Source: Candidatus Halarchaeoplasma halalkaliphilum
GTDB lineage: Archaea; Thermoplasmatota; Thermoplasmata; Halarchaeoplasmatales; Halarchaeoplasmataceae
NCBI GenBank assembly: GCA_007133925.1
Contig: SLLU01000023.1
Span: 1 to 17,205 of the forward strand
DNA length: 17,205 bases
Direction: 5' to 3'
Shown here piece after piece: positions 1-6,588 of the stretch. A model generated the notes under the pieces. That model had not been told where the DNA came from. It saw only the letters and a list, made by a program, of their open reading frames with translations, and ran no database searches. Both the position numbers and the translations under genes were made by a program. How positions within the stretch are numbered: the stretch's first letter is position 1; the number at the start of each line of letters is the position of its first letter.

Positions 1-132
1 AGCGGTGATTTCGGTAAACACGAAGAGTTGATCCATCACGCCAGCGAATCAAGAAGTAACATCCTCGCTATTTTGAGAAGATATAATTCACAGACCGTTT
101 TGGAGGGTAGATGCGAGTTCATCGATCGATGA
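1..132 (+). CDS. C-terminal fragment of an unidentified protein (5' end outside window)
   Basis: An open frame enters at the left edge and runs 43 codons to a TGA at 130-132. The peptide has a plausible helical stretch (HEELIHHASESRSNILAILR) and ends in EFIDR. I recognise no family. Support beyond openness: its stop directly abuts the stop of the convergent integrase gene, as at two other convergent junctions in this window. Against it: 43 open codons can occur by chance. If real, it would belong to the interior of the putative integrated element, since it lies on the far side of the integrase from tRNA-Ser. Confidence 0.4.
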   Translation, partial: SGDFGKHEELIHHASESRSNILAILRRYNSQTVLEGRCEFIDR

Positions 133-1044
133 TCATATTATACCCAGTTCGGGCATACACCCTTGGTATTTTTTCCTCAGTTCATCATGGTCTATATGGT
201 GGTAGATGTCCATGGCATCCACCCTCGAATCACCTCTGAGTTCCTTGATATATTCTCTTCTCATGCCGTTTCGGATCAGGTAAGTGGTAAAAACATGTCT
301 CAGCGTATGAGGTGTGAATTTATTCTCCATCTTATCGGATCCAGGGTCGTGAAGTCCGAATTTTTCAGCCCATCTTTTAACAGCTTTATAAACACCGGTT
401 CGCTTCAACCTTTCCTCATTCTCCCCTATGAACAAAGCATCCGTACTCGGATTTCTTTCTTCTCTTACCTTTATCCATCGTTTGAGTACCTTTGCCGTTT
501 CATGATCAAAGTAAACGATGGTGTTCGAGCGCTTTGCCTTGGATTTTATCTGAATGGAATAGTTATCCCATCTGATATCACCCAAATCGATATCTACCAA
601 TTCGTTACGTCTGATCCCGGTCTTCAACAACAGCAGGACTATGGCCTTGTCCCTTACACTCGGTATGTAATTGATAAAGGCCCCCATTGTCCTCGGTTCC
701 GGAACCTGCCTATGTCCGTTGTTTTGATCGTCCTTATATTTGTTCAAATACCGTTTTCGTACCAATAACACTGGGTTTCTGTCTACCAGGCCTTCGTATT
801 GCAGATAATCGTAAAAACTGCTCACCGAAGCGAAGTTGTTCTCCAAGGTTTTGAAAGCTAAATCGTTCTCGTATCTCAATACACGAAGGTACTTTCTTAT
901 GTCCTTCTCCTCCGCACTCTCATAATCGGATACTATTTCAAGAAACCTTCTTACATTACTCTTGTAAGATCTGATCGTTGCTTCGCTCATCTCCCGTAGT
1001 TTGAGATCATCTATGAAAGCATCAAGTATTTCCAAATCGGTCAT
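133..1044 (-). CDS. tyrosine recombinase / site-specific integrase
   Basis: DNA strand-exchange enzyme of the XerC/D-phage integrase family. Numbered from the longer ATG at 1059 (308 aa), residues about 5-110 form the helical SAM-like core-binding domain and 120-305 the catalytic domain. Visible catalytic residues: R150 (TGIRRNEL), a lysine-rich beta hairpin (K172/K174/K176), H251 and R254 (HTLRH), and the nucleophile Y286 (DIYHHID). The usual LGH histidine is replaced by D277 (LRGDSR), a variation I recall from archaeal integrases. I chose the ATG at 1044 because it forms an ATGA overlap with the TGA of the upstream gene (1041-1043) and follows purine-rich GGAGAGG; ATGs at 1059 and 1053 are alternatives. 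It is translationally coupled to the RHH gene and AT-rich compared with the housekeeping genes, consistent with a mobile element. Confidence 0.93.
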   Translation of the reverse strand: MTDLEILDAFIDDLKLREMSEATIRSYKSNVRRFLEIVSDYESAEEKDIRKYLRVLRYENDLAFKTLENNFASVSSFYDYLQYEGLVDRNPVLLVRKRYLNKYKDDQNNGHRQVPEPRTMGAFINYIPSVRDKAIVLLLLKTGIRRNELVDIDLGDIRWDNYSIQIKSKAKRSNTIVYFDHETAKVLKRWIKVREERNPSTDALFIGENEERLKRTGVYKAVKRWAEKFGLHDPGSDKMENKFTPHTLRHVFTTYLIRNGMRREYIKELRGDSRVDAMDIYHHIDHDELRKKYQGCMPELGII

Positions 1045-1574
1045 CCTCTCCATCTCCATCCACGCTTTTCTTCTTTTATCAGTCCATACGCTTCAAGCAC
1101 CTTGAGCTGTTCCTGGAAAGCGTTTATCACATCCGTATCAGACGGTTCGATATCCAAGAGTTCGTAGATGTCCTCGAAACGGATGAATTGTTCCTGTTTC
1201 AACAGTGCTATCAACTCGGTAGAAAGCTGACGTCCGCCTTTTGGCTTGATAAATGCTTTGGCCCACTGCTCACGATACTCTTTCAATTCACCTTCTAGCT
1301 TCGTATACCCCTTCCTGTATACCTTGATATCTCTTTCAAGTTCCTTTACCTTTTCTTTCAATGCTCTATTCTCCTCCAATAATTCCTGCCTACTTTCATG
1401 ATCGTCATCTCCCTCATTCAGAAAATCTTCAATCGTATTGATAACGAATTTACTCAGGGATTCTCCTCTTTGTTCGGCAATTTCCGACCATCTGTTCTTC
1501 GTTTCGAGAGAGGGTAAGTATACATCGACCCTCCTTTGCTTGATAGTATCCGTTTTCGGACCCGAGCCTGACAT
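1041..1574 (-). CDS. ribbon-helix-helix / coiled-coil / winged-helix DNA-binding protein
   Basis: 177 aa, probably a regulator or excision/partition accessory factor of the integrase. Residues 13-54 look like a ribbon-helix-helix domain: a basic beta strand (QRRVDVYLP), a first helix (TKNRWSEIAEQRG) and a second helix (LSKFVINTIEDFLNE). Residues 58-105 are an almost continuous charged coiled coil with heptad-like leucines (LLEENRALKEKVKELERDIK). Residues 115-177 form a compact helical region ending in an aromatic/basic wing (GLIKEEKRGWRWRG), suggesting a winged helix. It is the first gene after tRNA-Ser and is coupled to the integrase by an ATGA overlap. A TATA-like box centred about 30 nt upstream of the ATG suggests a leaderless transcript. 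The domain reading is from motif shape only. Confidence 0.82.
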   Translation of the reverse strand: MSGSGPKTDTIKQRRVDVYLPSLETKNRWSEIAEQRGESLSKFVINTIEDFLNEGDDDHESRQELLEENRALKEKVKELERDIKVYRKGYTKLEGELKEYREQWAKAFIKPKGGRQLSTELIALLKQEQFIRFEDIYELLDIEPSDTDVINAFQEQLKVLEAYGLIKEEKRGWRWRG

Positions 1575-1600
1575 ACTCTATTATACAGCGTTACCGCTAC

Positions 1601-1609
1601 TTAAATTTT
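1601..1609 (-). promoter_or_regulatory. TATA box for the RHH-integrase pair
   Basis: On the minus strand AAAATTTAA is centred about 30 nt upstream of the ATG at 1574, in the 48 bp between the tRNA-Ser 3' end and the gene. No Shine-Dalgarno sequence precedes the ATG, so the transcript is probably leaderless. Confidence 0.5.
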
Positions 1610-1622
1610 ACGGGCAAATTTA

Positions 1623-1650
1623 CGCCGAGGGGGAGATTCGAACTCCCGAG
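1623..1650 (-). other. candidate attachment site (att) in the 3' end of tRNA-Ser
   Basis: Tyrosine integrases of archaeal elements commonly target tRNA 3' ends, and here the integrase module starts just past the tRNA 3' end. The T arm and 3' acceptor strand are therefore the likely core of one att site. No second copy of this sequence occurs in the window, so the partner site would lie beyond the left edge. This is inferred from position only. Confidence 0.35.
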
Positions 1651-1708
1651 GTGCAGGGCACCAGTGGCTCTCGAGGCCACCGCCTTAGCCGGGCTGGGCC
1701 ACCTCGGC
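1623..1708 (-). tRNA. tRNA-Ser(CGA)
   Basis: A full class II cloverleaf of 86 nt. Acceptor stem GCCGAGG/CCTCGGC (7 bp); D stem GCC/GGC; anticodon stem GTGGC/GCCAC with loop CTCGAGA, giving anticodon CGA (reads UCG). The long variable arm has a 5-bp stem GGTGC/GCACC, the hallmark of Ser/Leu tRNAs. T stem GGGAG/CTCCC with loop TTCGAAT. The discriminator is G (1623), as in archaeal tRNA-Ser. No CCA is encoded (next bases are TAA) and there is no intron. The integrase and RHH genes lie directly downstream of its 3' end, the usual relation between an integrated archaeal element and its tRNA target. Confidence 0.96.
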
Positions 1709-1732
1709 ATGTTGGGCATGATACAAGTATTT

Positions 1733-1742
1733 GGTATTTAAG
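1733..1742 (-). promoter_or_regulatory. TATA box for tRNA-Ser
   Basis: On the minus strand CTTAAATACC is centred about 29 nt upstream of the tRNA 5' end at 1708, a standard archaeal promoter position for a tRNA. Confidence 0.6.
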
Positions 1743-1757
1743 GGTTTTTTGCGTTCA

Positions 1758-1766
1758 TTTTTTATA
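1758..1766 (+). promoter_or_regulatory. TATA box for the PLD-like gene
   Basis: TTTTTTATA is centred about 28 nt before the ATG at 1791. This spacing supports a leaderless transcript starting near that ATG, and argues against the in-frame ATG at 1731, which lies upstream of this box. Confidence 0.55.
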
Positions 1767-1790
1767 CTCGTTCAATATACCCAAAAGAAT

Positions 1791-3287
1791 ATGGTGTCTC
1801 GGCTATCCGCCTTGTTGGTACTCTGCATCCTTATCCAGTTCGCCGTGCCACTGCAGGGAACCAGCGAGGATATTATCGTCCCCGCTGTAGAGCCCTTCTA
1901 CAGTTACACCGATGCGGTACTGTTCACCTCGCCGGATTCGTCATACCACACCCTCTTCGAGTTTTTGAACCATACCCGCTCGGAACTTCTTGTGGCCTCC
2001 TATCAGTTCAACTGCCAGTACATCTCTGAAAGGATCGCCGAGCTCGCTGTGGACGGCATAGAGGTATCAGTTTTGGTGGACGGAGAACCTGTCGGGGGAT
2101 TGTCCGGTTCCACACTCTCGTCCCTCACACGGATACAAAGAGCCGGGGGTAGCGTCAACGTAATCAGTTCCTTCGTTCACTTTCACGGGAAGTACATGGT
2201 GAGGGACGGGACCCATCTGCTCATGACCTCGGAGAACTTCGGCCAGAACGGTTTCAGCATGGAACCGTCCTACGGAAACAGGGGTTGGGGCATCGTCGTC
2301 AACTGCACCTCACTGGCTGGCCATTACAGGGACCTTTACATGCACGACCAGGAGTACTCGGAACCCATCACCCCAGACGTCAACCTGGAACCCTACGAAC
2401 CGGAGACAGGTTATTATCATCCACGTTTCAACAGTAAAACCGTCCACGGTCTTTTCAGGATCACACCGGTACAGGCACCCGAAACGTCCCATCTGCTCCT
2501 GGACATGATCCGGGATGCGGAGCACACCATCTATGTTCAGCAGTACTACATACGGGACTGGGGGAACGAACAGAACCCGATAGTGGTGGAATTGAAGGAA
2601 GCCGCCCACAGGGGTGTTCGCGTAAGCATACAGATGGATTCAACGTGGTTCAACCGTAACCAAAACGGGAAGATGGCGGACAGTATCAACCGATACGCCC
2701 GGGAGCACGATCTCGACATGGAGGCACGGCTGATGGAATACCGTCAGGGCTTCCAGTCTGTGCACAATAAGGGGATGATAGTGGACCGTTCAAGGGTGCT
2801 CATATCCAGCATAAACTGGAACGAGAATTCCTACTCTAACAACCGTGAGACCGCCCTCATCGTGGAGAACAGGGGGGTGGGAGAGTACTTCTCAAATGTA
2901 TTCAATTACGATTGGAAGACCCTGAGGAACAGACCGGTGGCGGACGCGGGGATAGACAGAGAAGTCACCGTGGGGGAGGTGTTCGTCCTGGACGGCACCT
3001 ACAGCTGGGAGCAGAGGAACATAACCGCTTACGAATGGGATCTGAACGGTAACGGGGTCTTCGACAGGGATGGTGATGTAATACACTGGACCTTCCAACA
3101 GCCCGGGACCTACCGGATCACACTGAGGGTAACCGATAGGGAAGGTGCTACGGATACTGACTCGGTGTTCATCCATGTCACGGACGTAAAAGTGCATCAG
3201 GAAAGGGGCTCTTTTTACCCCATACTGCTTCTGGTACCTCTGCTCATATTCTTCGTGTGGCTTTCAAAGGGTGTGGCTGAAACCTAA
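1791..3287 (+). CDS. secreted, membrane-anchored phospholipase D-like protein with PKD domain
   Basis: 498 aa from the chosen ATG. Residues 1-24 are a signal peptide (basic MVSR, then a hydrophobic stretch). Two phospholipase D halves follow, each with an HxK(x4)D motif: H132/K134/D139 (HGKYMVRD) and H325/K327/D332 (HNKGMIVD), the second followed by the typical SSINWNENS. Both catalytic halves are intact, so it is probably an active phosphodiesterase (lipid or nucleic-acid phosphodiester; substrate unknown). Residues about 381-466 are a PKD domain (AYEWDLNGNG, WTFQQPGTYRITLRVTD). Residues 475-491 form a C-terminal membrane helix, so the enzyme faces outward. The longer in-frame ATG at 1731 would place extra residues before the signal peptide and lies upstream of the TATA box. 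It converges on hypE with overlapping stops (TAA 3285-3287). Confidence 0.92.
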   Translation: MVSRLSALLVLCILIQFAVPLQGTSEDIIVPAVEPFYSYTDAVLFTSPDSSYHTLFEFLNHTRSELLVASYQFNCQYISERIAELAVDGIEVSVLVDGEPVGGLSGSTLSSLTRIQRAGGSVNVISSFVHFHGKYMVRDGTHLLMTSENFGQNGFSMEPSYGNRGWGIVVNCTSLAGHYRDLYMHDQEYSEPITPDVNLEPYEPETGYYHPRFNSKTVHGLFRITPVQAPETSHLLLDMIRDAEHTIYVQQYYIRDWGNEQNPIVVELKEAAHRGVRVSIQMDSTWFNRNQNGKMADSINRYAREHDLDMEARLMEYRQGFQSVHNKGMIVDRSRVLISSINWNENSYSNNRETALIVENRGVGEYFSNVFNYDWKTLRNRPVADAGIDREVTVGEVFVLDGTYSWEQRNITAYEWDLNGNGVFDRDGDVIHWTFQQPGTYRITLRVTDREGATDTDSVFIHVTDVKVHQERGSFYPILLLVPLLIFFVWLSKGVAET

Positions 3288-4333
3288 CATATCCTGGGCA
3301 CAGGGTCTCCTATAGGGGGTTCGAGTATCCTTTTTCCCCCCACCTCTGTTCTCAGTACGACCCCTTTGACGTCAGCCACCACCTCCCCTATTATCTCCGC
3401 ATCCCTGCCGTTATCCGTGCGCCTAACCTCTTCCAGTACCTTCTGGGCCTTGGATGGATGGACAGACAAAACCATCTTCCCCTCGTTCCCCACCGATAGG
3501 GGATCTATGCCCAGCATCTCACCGGCGGAAACCACCCAGGGTTTGAGAGGGATGGAAATCTCATCCACAACTATGCCCACCTCGGATTTTCGCGCCCATT
3601 CATTTAGTGCATTGGCAAGGCCGCCCCGTGTCGGATCCTTGGCCGCGGCGACTCCCCCGGTCCCCAGTGCCGCATCCATGACGTCTATCAGAGGGGCCAC
3701 GTCGCTCCTTATGTCCCCCTGGAATCCGTAACCCTCTCTTTCCGACAGTATGGTCATGCCGTGATCTCCCAGAGTACCCGATACTATGATCTTGTCACCA
3801 ACGTTCAGATTCCTGTCACATAGCCATCGGTCCCTTCGACCCCCGGCCAGCTCAAAGTTTCCGTCCAGGAGGCGGTGTCTTCGGCCCACGCAGGAGGTGG
3901 TCATCACCGGTTCGTCAAGGTCGTCCCTTCCAACCACCTTGGTATCGCCGGTGAGGACAGGTACACCGGTTGCCTCGCATATGGCGGCGGCTCCCTTGAG
4001 TATGCGTTTCAGATTCTCATAGGGGTATCCCTCGGGTAAGACCAGGGCGGATGCTATGGCAACGGGCTCACCTCCCAGGGCCAGTATGTCGTTGATCGTA
4101 CCGCAGATGGACAGTGTGCCTATGTTCCCTCCCCTGAAGAAGATGGGCTTCACGGTATGGGAGTCTATTGTAAATACCAATTCATCCAGTACCGCTGAAT
4201 CGTCCAGATGTTCCAGGGGTATCTCCCCCCTGGAGCAGCAAAACAGGGGCAGGATCTCGTCCTTGATCAGTTTGTCCATGAGTTCCCCTCCGGCGCCGTC
4301 CTCCAAAGAGATCCTTCTTCCGTCTGTGTTCAT
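3284..4333 (-). CDS. hypE: hydrogenase maturation factor HypE
   Basis: HypE dehydrates the S-carboxamide on its own C-terminal cysteine, which it receives from HypF, to a thiocyanate, and donates CN to the Fe(CN)2CO centre of [NiFe] hydrogenases; it is cytoplasmic and works with HypC/HypD. The 349-aa protein has the N-terminal signature ISLEDGAGGELM, HLDDSAV (44-48), the PurM/AIR-synthase ATP-binding region GTINDILALGGEP (79-90), the conserved KDPTRGGLANALNE, and the diagnostic C-terminus ending PRIC, with Cys349 as the cyanide-carrying residue. Length matches the family. No other hyp or hydrogenase gene is in the window. Minus-strand TATA-like AAGTAATATAAC (4354-4365) sits about 26 nt before the ATG, while GGTGAT sits 3 nt before it, so either a leaderless or a short-leader start is possible. 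Gene end overlaps the PLD-like gene by 4 bp. Confidence 0.97.
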   Translation of the reverse strand: MNTDGRRISLEDGAGGELMDKLIKDEILPLFCCSRGEIPLEHLDDSAVLDELVFTIDSHTVKPIFFRGGNIGTLSICGTINDILALGGEPVAIASALVLPEGYPYENLKRILKGAAAICEATGVPVLTGDTKVVGRDDLDEPVMTTSCVGRRHRLLDGNFELAGGRRDRWLCDRNLNVGDKIIVSGTLGDHGMTILSEREGYGFQGDIRSDVAPLIDVMDAALGTGGVAAAKDPTRGGLANALNEWARKSEVGIVVDEISIPLKPWVVSAGEMLGIDPLSVGNEGKMVLSVHPSKAQKVLEEVRRTDNGRDAEIIGEVVADVKGVVLRTEVGGKRILEPPIGDPVPRIC

Positions 4334-4353
4334 ATATCACCTATCCGCTACCC

Positions 4354-4365
4354 GTTATATTACTT
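4354..4365 (-). promoter_or_regulatory. TATA box for hypE
   Basis: AAGTAATATAAC on the minus strand, centred about 26 nt from the hypE ATG, within the 75-bp divergent region shared with the small membrane-protein gene. Confidence 0.5.
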
Positions 4366-4377
4366 TTATGACCCCAA

Positions 4378-4385
4378 TTTTTATT
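4378..4385 (+). promoter_or_regulatory. TATA box for the 59-aa membrane protein
   Basis: TTTTTATT is centred 27 nt before the ATG at 4409, with no ribosome binding site between; a leaderless start is likely. Confidence 0.5.
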
Positions 4386-4408
4386 TGCCCCCAAAAGAAT
4401 AGCTCGCT

Positions 4409-4588
4409 ATGAAACCCGTGGACCGCCGAACAGTAATCATCGCCACCGTCTTCGGCATCATATCGGTGGTACTACTCATACTCCTGGAGGCCCAGGGCGT
4501 ATTCCTGGTGATCATATTGTGGATGCTGGTTCCCGTCTTCATCAAGAAGGCTGTGGACAGGCTGAAGAACCCCGAAAGACCGGGATAA
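4409..4588 (+). CDS. small two-helix membrane protein (59 aa)
   Basis: ATG at 4409, TAA at 4586-4588. After the short basic start MKPVDRR come two hydrophobic segments, about 8-27 (VFGIISVVLLILL) and 30-46 (VFLVIILWMLVPVF), joined by a short EAQG turn. The basic tail KKAVDRLKNPERPG puts the C-terminus probably inside. A TATA-like box lies 27 nt upstream. The stop is 37 nt before the salvage-operon start, in the same direction, so readthrough is possible, but a second TATA box lies between. I recognise no family. Codon choice (ATA, CTG, GAC) matches its neighbours, and the frame fills an otherwise empty 290-bp gap between hypE and the phosphorylase. Confidence 0.72.
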   Translation: MKPVDRRTVIIATVFGIISVVLLILLEAQGVFLVIILWMLVPVFIKKAVDRLKNPERPG

Positions 4589-4596
4589 ATTTAAAA
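4587..4596 (+). promoter_or_regulatory. TATA box for the purine/methylthio salvage operon
   Basis: AAATTTAAAA begins inside the stop codon of the 59-aa gene and is centred about 34 nt upstream of the ATG at 4626. It predicts a start of transcription close to 4618 and a leader of under 10 nt. Confidence 0.5.
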
Positions 4597-4625
4597 CCGT
4601 GCCGGGTTATCGCCGTGTTGATCAA

Positions 4626-5345
4626 ATGACGGCCATAGGAATAATCGGCGGAACGGCTTTCAAGAACCTCAAAGACGTCGAACTCAATAAAAGGGACATA
4701 AGTCACACCCCCTGGGGCACTCCTTCTTCACCACTGTACTGGGGAGAGATGGGGGGTAAAGAGATCGTTGTGATATACAGGCACGGAGAGAAACACGATA
4801 TACCTCCCCAGTCAGTAAACACCAGGGCCAACATATACGCTCTTCGGAGGGAAGTGGACACCGTGATAGGAATATCCTCGGCCGGTGCGCTGGGAAAAGA
4901 CATGGAAGTACCGTCCATTTCCGTACCCCAGGACTACGTCAACTTCTGGAACATAGTCTCATTTTACGAACAATCAATAAAACACATCACACCGGGCATC
5001 TCATCCCAACTCAGAGAGGATCTCATAAGTGCCTCGGAAAACATAAGGGATATCCCCGTACGGACCGAAGATATTTACGTTCAAACCACGGGGCCCAGGC
5101 TGGAGACCCGGGCCGAGATACGCATACTCCAGTCCTATGGTGACCTGGTGGGCATGACCATGGGATCTGAGGCAACCCTCTGCAGGGAGGCAAACGTGGA
5201 ATATGCGTCCCTGGTCACCGTGGATAATTATGCCAACGGCATCACGGATGAGGCTGTGCGCTACGACCACATAATCGAGAACGCGGCCAGGAGCAGGGGG
5301 GCCTTACTGAAGATCGTTGAAACCTTTTTGGATCAAAGGGGGTAA
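4626..5345 (+). CDS. S-methyl-5'-thioinosine/6-oxopurine nucleoside phosphorylase (MTAP/PNP family)
   Basis: 239 aa. Cleaves a (methylthio)nucleoside with phosphate to free base plus (methylthio)ribose-1-phosphate. Family marks: N-terminal IGIIGGTAF, phosphate-site YRHGEKHDIPP (R52, H53), NTRANIYAL, SSAGAL, GPRLETRAEIR (156-166) and GMTMGSEATLCREA. At the base pocket the sequence is TVDNYANG: N201 and A203 stand where adenine-specific MTAPs have two aspartates (DYD), which points to hypoxanthine-type substrates rather than MTA. The adjacent deaminase gene supports this. The ATG at 4626 starts the first beta strand directly; an upstream in-frame ATG at 4599 overlaps the promoter. The stop is 5 nt before the deaminase start. 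Confidence 0.9.
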   Translation: MTAIGIIGGTAFKNLKDVELNKRDISHTPWGTPSSPLYWGEMGGKEIVVIYRHGEKHDIPPQSVNTRANIYALRREVDTVIGISSAGALGKDMEVPSISVPQDYVNFWNIVSFYEQSIKHITPGISSQLREDLISASENIRDIPVRTEDIYVQTTGPRLETRAEIRILQSYGDLVGMTMGSEATLCREANVEYASLVTVDNYANGITDEAVRYDHIIENAARSRGALLKIVETFLDQRG

Positions 5346-5350
5346 AGCCC

Positions 5351-6586
5351 ATGAGCCTTGTCATAAGCGGATGCGGTGTGATACACCGGGAGGGCGAATG
5401 GGATATCAAGATAAAGGATGGAAAGATCGTTGAGATAGGTGAGGGACTCAACGGGACGGAGGTGCTGGACGGGAAGGGAAAATACGTTTCACCCGGGTTC
5501 GTGAACACCCATACCCATGGTGCCATGACCCTCCTGAGGGGCTATGCCGATGATCTGCCCCTGCAGGAATGGCTTATGAACAAGATATGGCCCCTGGAAG
5601 CAAAGCTGAAGGAGGAGGACGTATACTGGGGAACCAGGCTCGCCTGCCTTGAGATGATCAAAACAGGCACCGTGGCTTTCAACGACATGTATTTTTTCAT
5701 GGAAGCCGCCGCCCGTGCTGTGGAGGATTCGGGTATCAAGGCCACCCTCAGTCACGGGATCATAGATATGGGGGATCCGGACAGGCTCGAAAGGGAGAAG
5801 GATACCACACTGGGATTCATAAGGAAGGTGAAAGGTATGGAAAACATCAACCCGGGTTTGGGACCCCATTCGGTGTACACAGTTTCACGGGAAGGGCTGG
5901 AATGGTGCGGGGAGATATCCCGTAAAAAGGGGATACCCCTTCACATACACATCGCTGAGACCAGAAAAGAAGTTGAGGATCACGAGAAAAAACACAGTGT
6001 ATCCGTAACGGAGTACCTGGACGAGCTCGGAGTCCTGGGTGAAAGGACCATCGGGGCCCACTGCGTATGGCTGGAAAAAAAGGATATCGAGCTGATGGGT
6101 GAGAGGGGAATGACGGTGAGCCACTGCCCTGTCTCGAACATGAAGCTCGGTGTGGGAAAACCCATGGAATACGGTTTGATGAGGGATTCGGGCGTAAACG
6201 TAACCCTGGGAACGGACGGATGTGCCTCCAACAACAGCCTGGACATGCTGGAGGAAGCCAAGGTCGCCGCCCTGCTGCAGAAGCTCCGGGGCGACACCAC
6301 CCTCCTGACGGCCGAAGAGGCCTACGGGATGCTCATTCGTGATTCCCTGGGTACCTGCGGTGGTGCCGTGGAAAAGGGTATGAGCGCTGACCTGATACTC
6401 ATAGAAAGGGGAGTGCCGGACCACGACCCGGTATCCGACATGATATACTCACTCAACGGCCATGCCGTCACGGATACCGTTGTGAACGGAAAGATACTCA
6501 TGAGGGACAGGATGGTGGAAGGAGAGGATGAGATCAGGGAGAAAGCTTCTTATCACGCAAGGAATTTGGTGTCGGAGGTGCTCTGA
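5351..6586 (+). CDS. mtaD: 5'-methylthioadenosine / S-adenosylhomocysteine / 5'-deoxyadenosine deaminase
   Basis: 411-aa cytoplasmic amidohydrolase that converts adenine nucleosides bearing 5' thio or deoxy groups to the inosine forms. Metal ligands visible: H54 and H56 (NTHTHGAM), H200 (HIHIAET), H237 (GAHCVW) and D288 (LGTDG). E203 and H173 (GPHSVYT) fall at the positions I recall for the Thermotoga MTA/SAH deaminase. It starts with the small beta-sandwich (ISGCGVIHREG) and ends with the second sandwich strand block (VVNGKILMRDRMV). Methanogen DadD, which acts on 5'-deoxyadenosine, MTA and SAH, is the same family; which substrate dominates cannot be read here. An AAAGGGGG ribosome binding site overlaps the previous gene's stop. 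Second gene of the salvage operon; its product would feed the upstream phosphorylase. Confidence 0.93.
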   Translation: MSLVISGCGVIHREGEWDIKIKDGKIVEIGEGLNGTEVLDGKGKYVSPGFVNTHTHGAMTLLRGYADDLPLQEWLMNKIWPLEAKLKEEDVYWGTRLACLEMIKTGTVAFNDMYFFMEAAARAVEDSGIKATLSHGIIDMGDPDRLEREKDTTLGFIRKVKGMENINPGLGPHSVYTVSREGLEWCGEISRKKGIPLHIHIAETRKEVEDHEKKHSVSVTEYLDELGVLGERTIGAHCVWLEKKDIELMGERGMTVSHCPVSNMKLGVGKPMEYGLMRDSGVNVTLGTDGCASNNSLDMLEEAKVAALLQKLRGDTTLLTAEEAYGMLIRDSLGTCGGAVEKGMSADLILIERGVPDHDPVSDMIYSLNGHAVTDTVVNGKILMRDRMVEGEDEIREKASYHARNLVSEVL

Positions 6587-6588
6587 AC

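Noticed and set aside
163..768. 201-codon plus-strand frame across the integrase
   Set aside because: Antisense to catalytic residues R150, H251, R254 and Y286 of the integrase; no recognisable product.
1438..1890. 150-codon plus-strand frame over tRNA-Ser
   Set aside because: It would read through a complete tRNA gene on the other strand and overlaps both flanking genes; no family features.
5885..6424. 179-codon minus-strand frame inside the deaminase gene
   Set aside because: Antisense to the metal-ligand region of a clearly recognised amidohydrolase.
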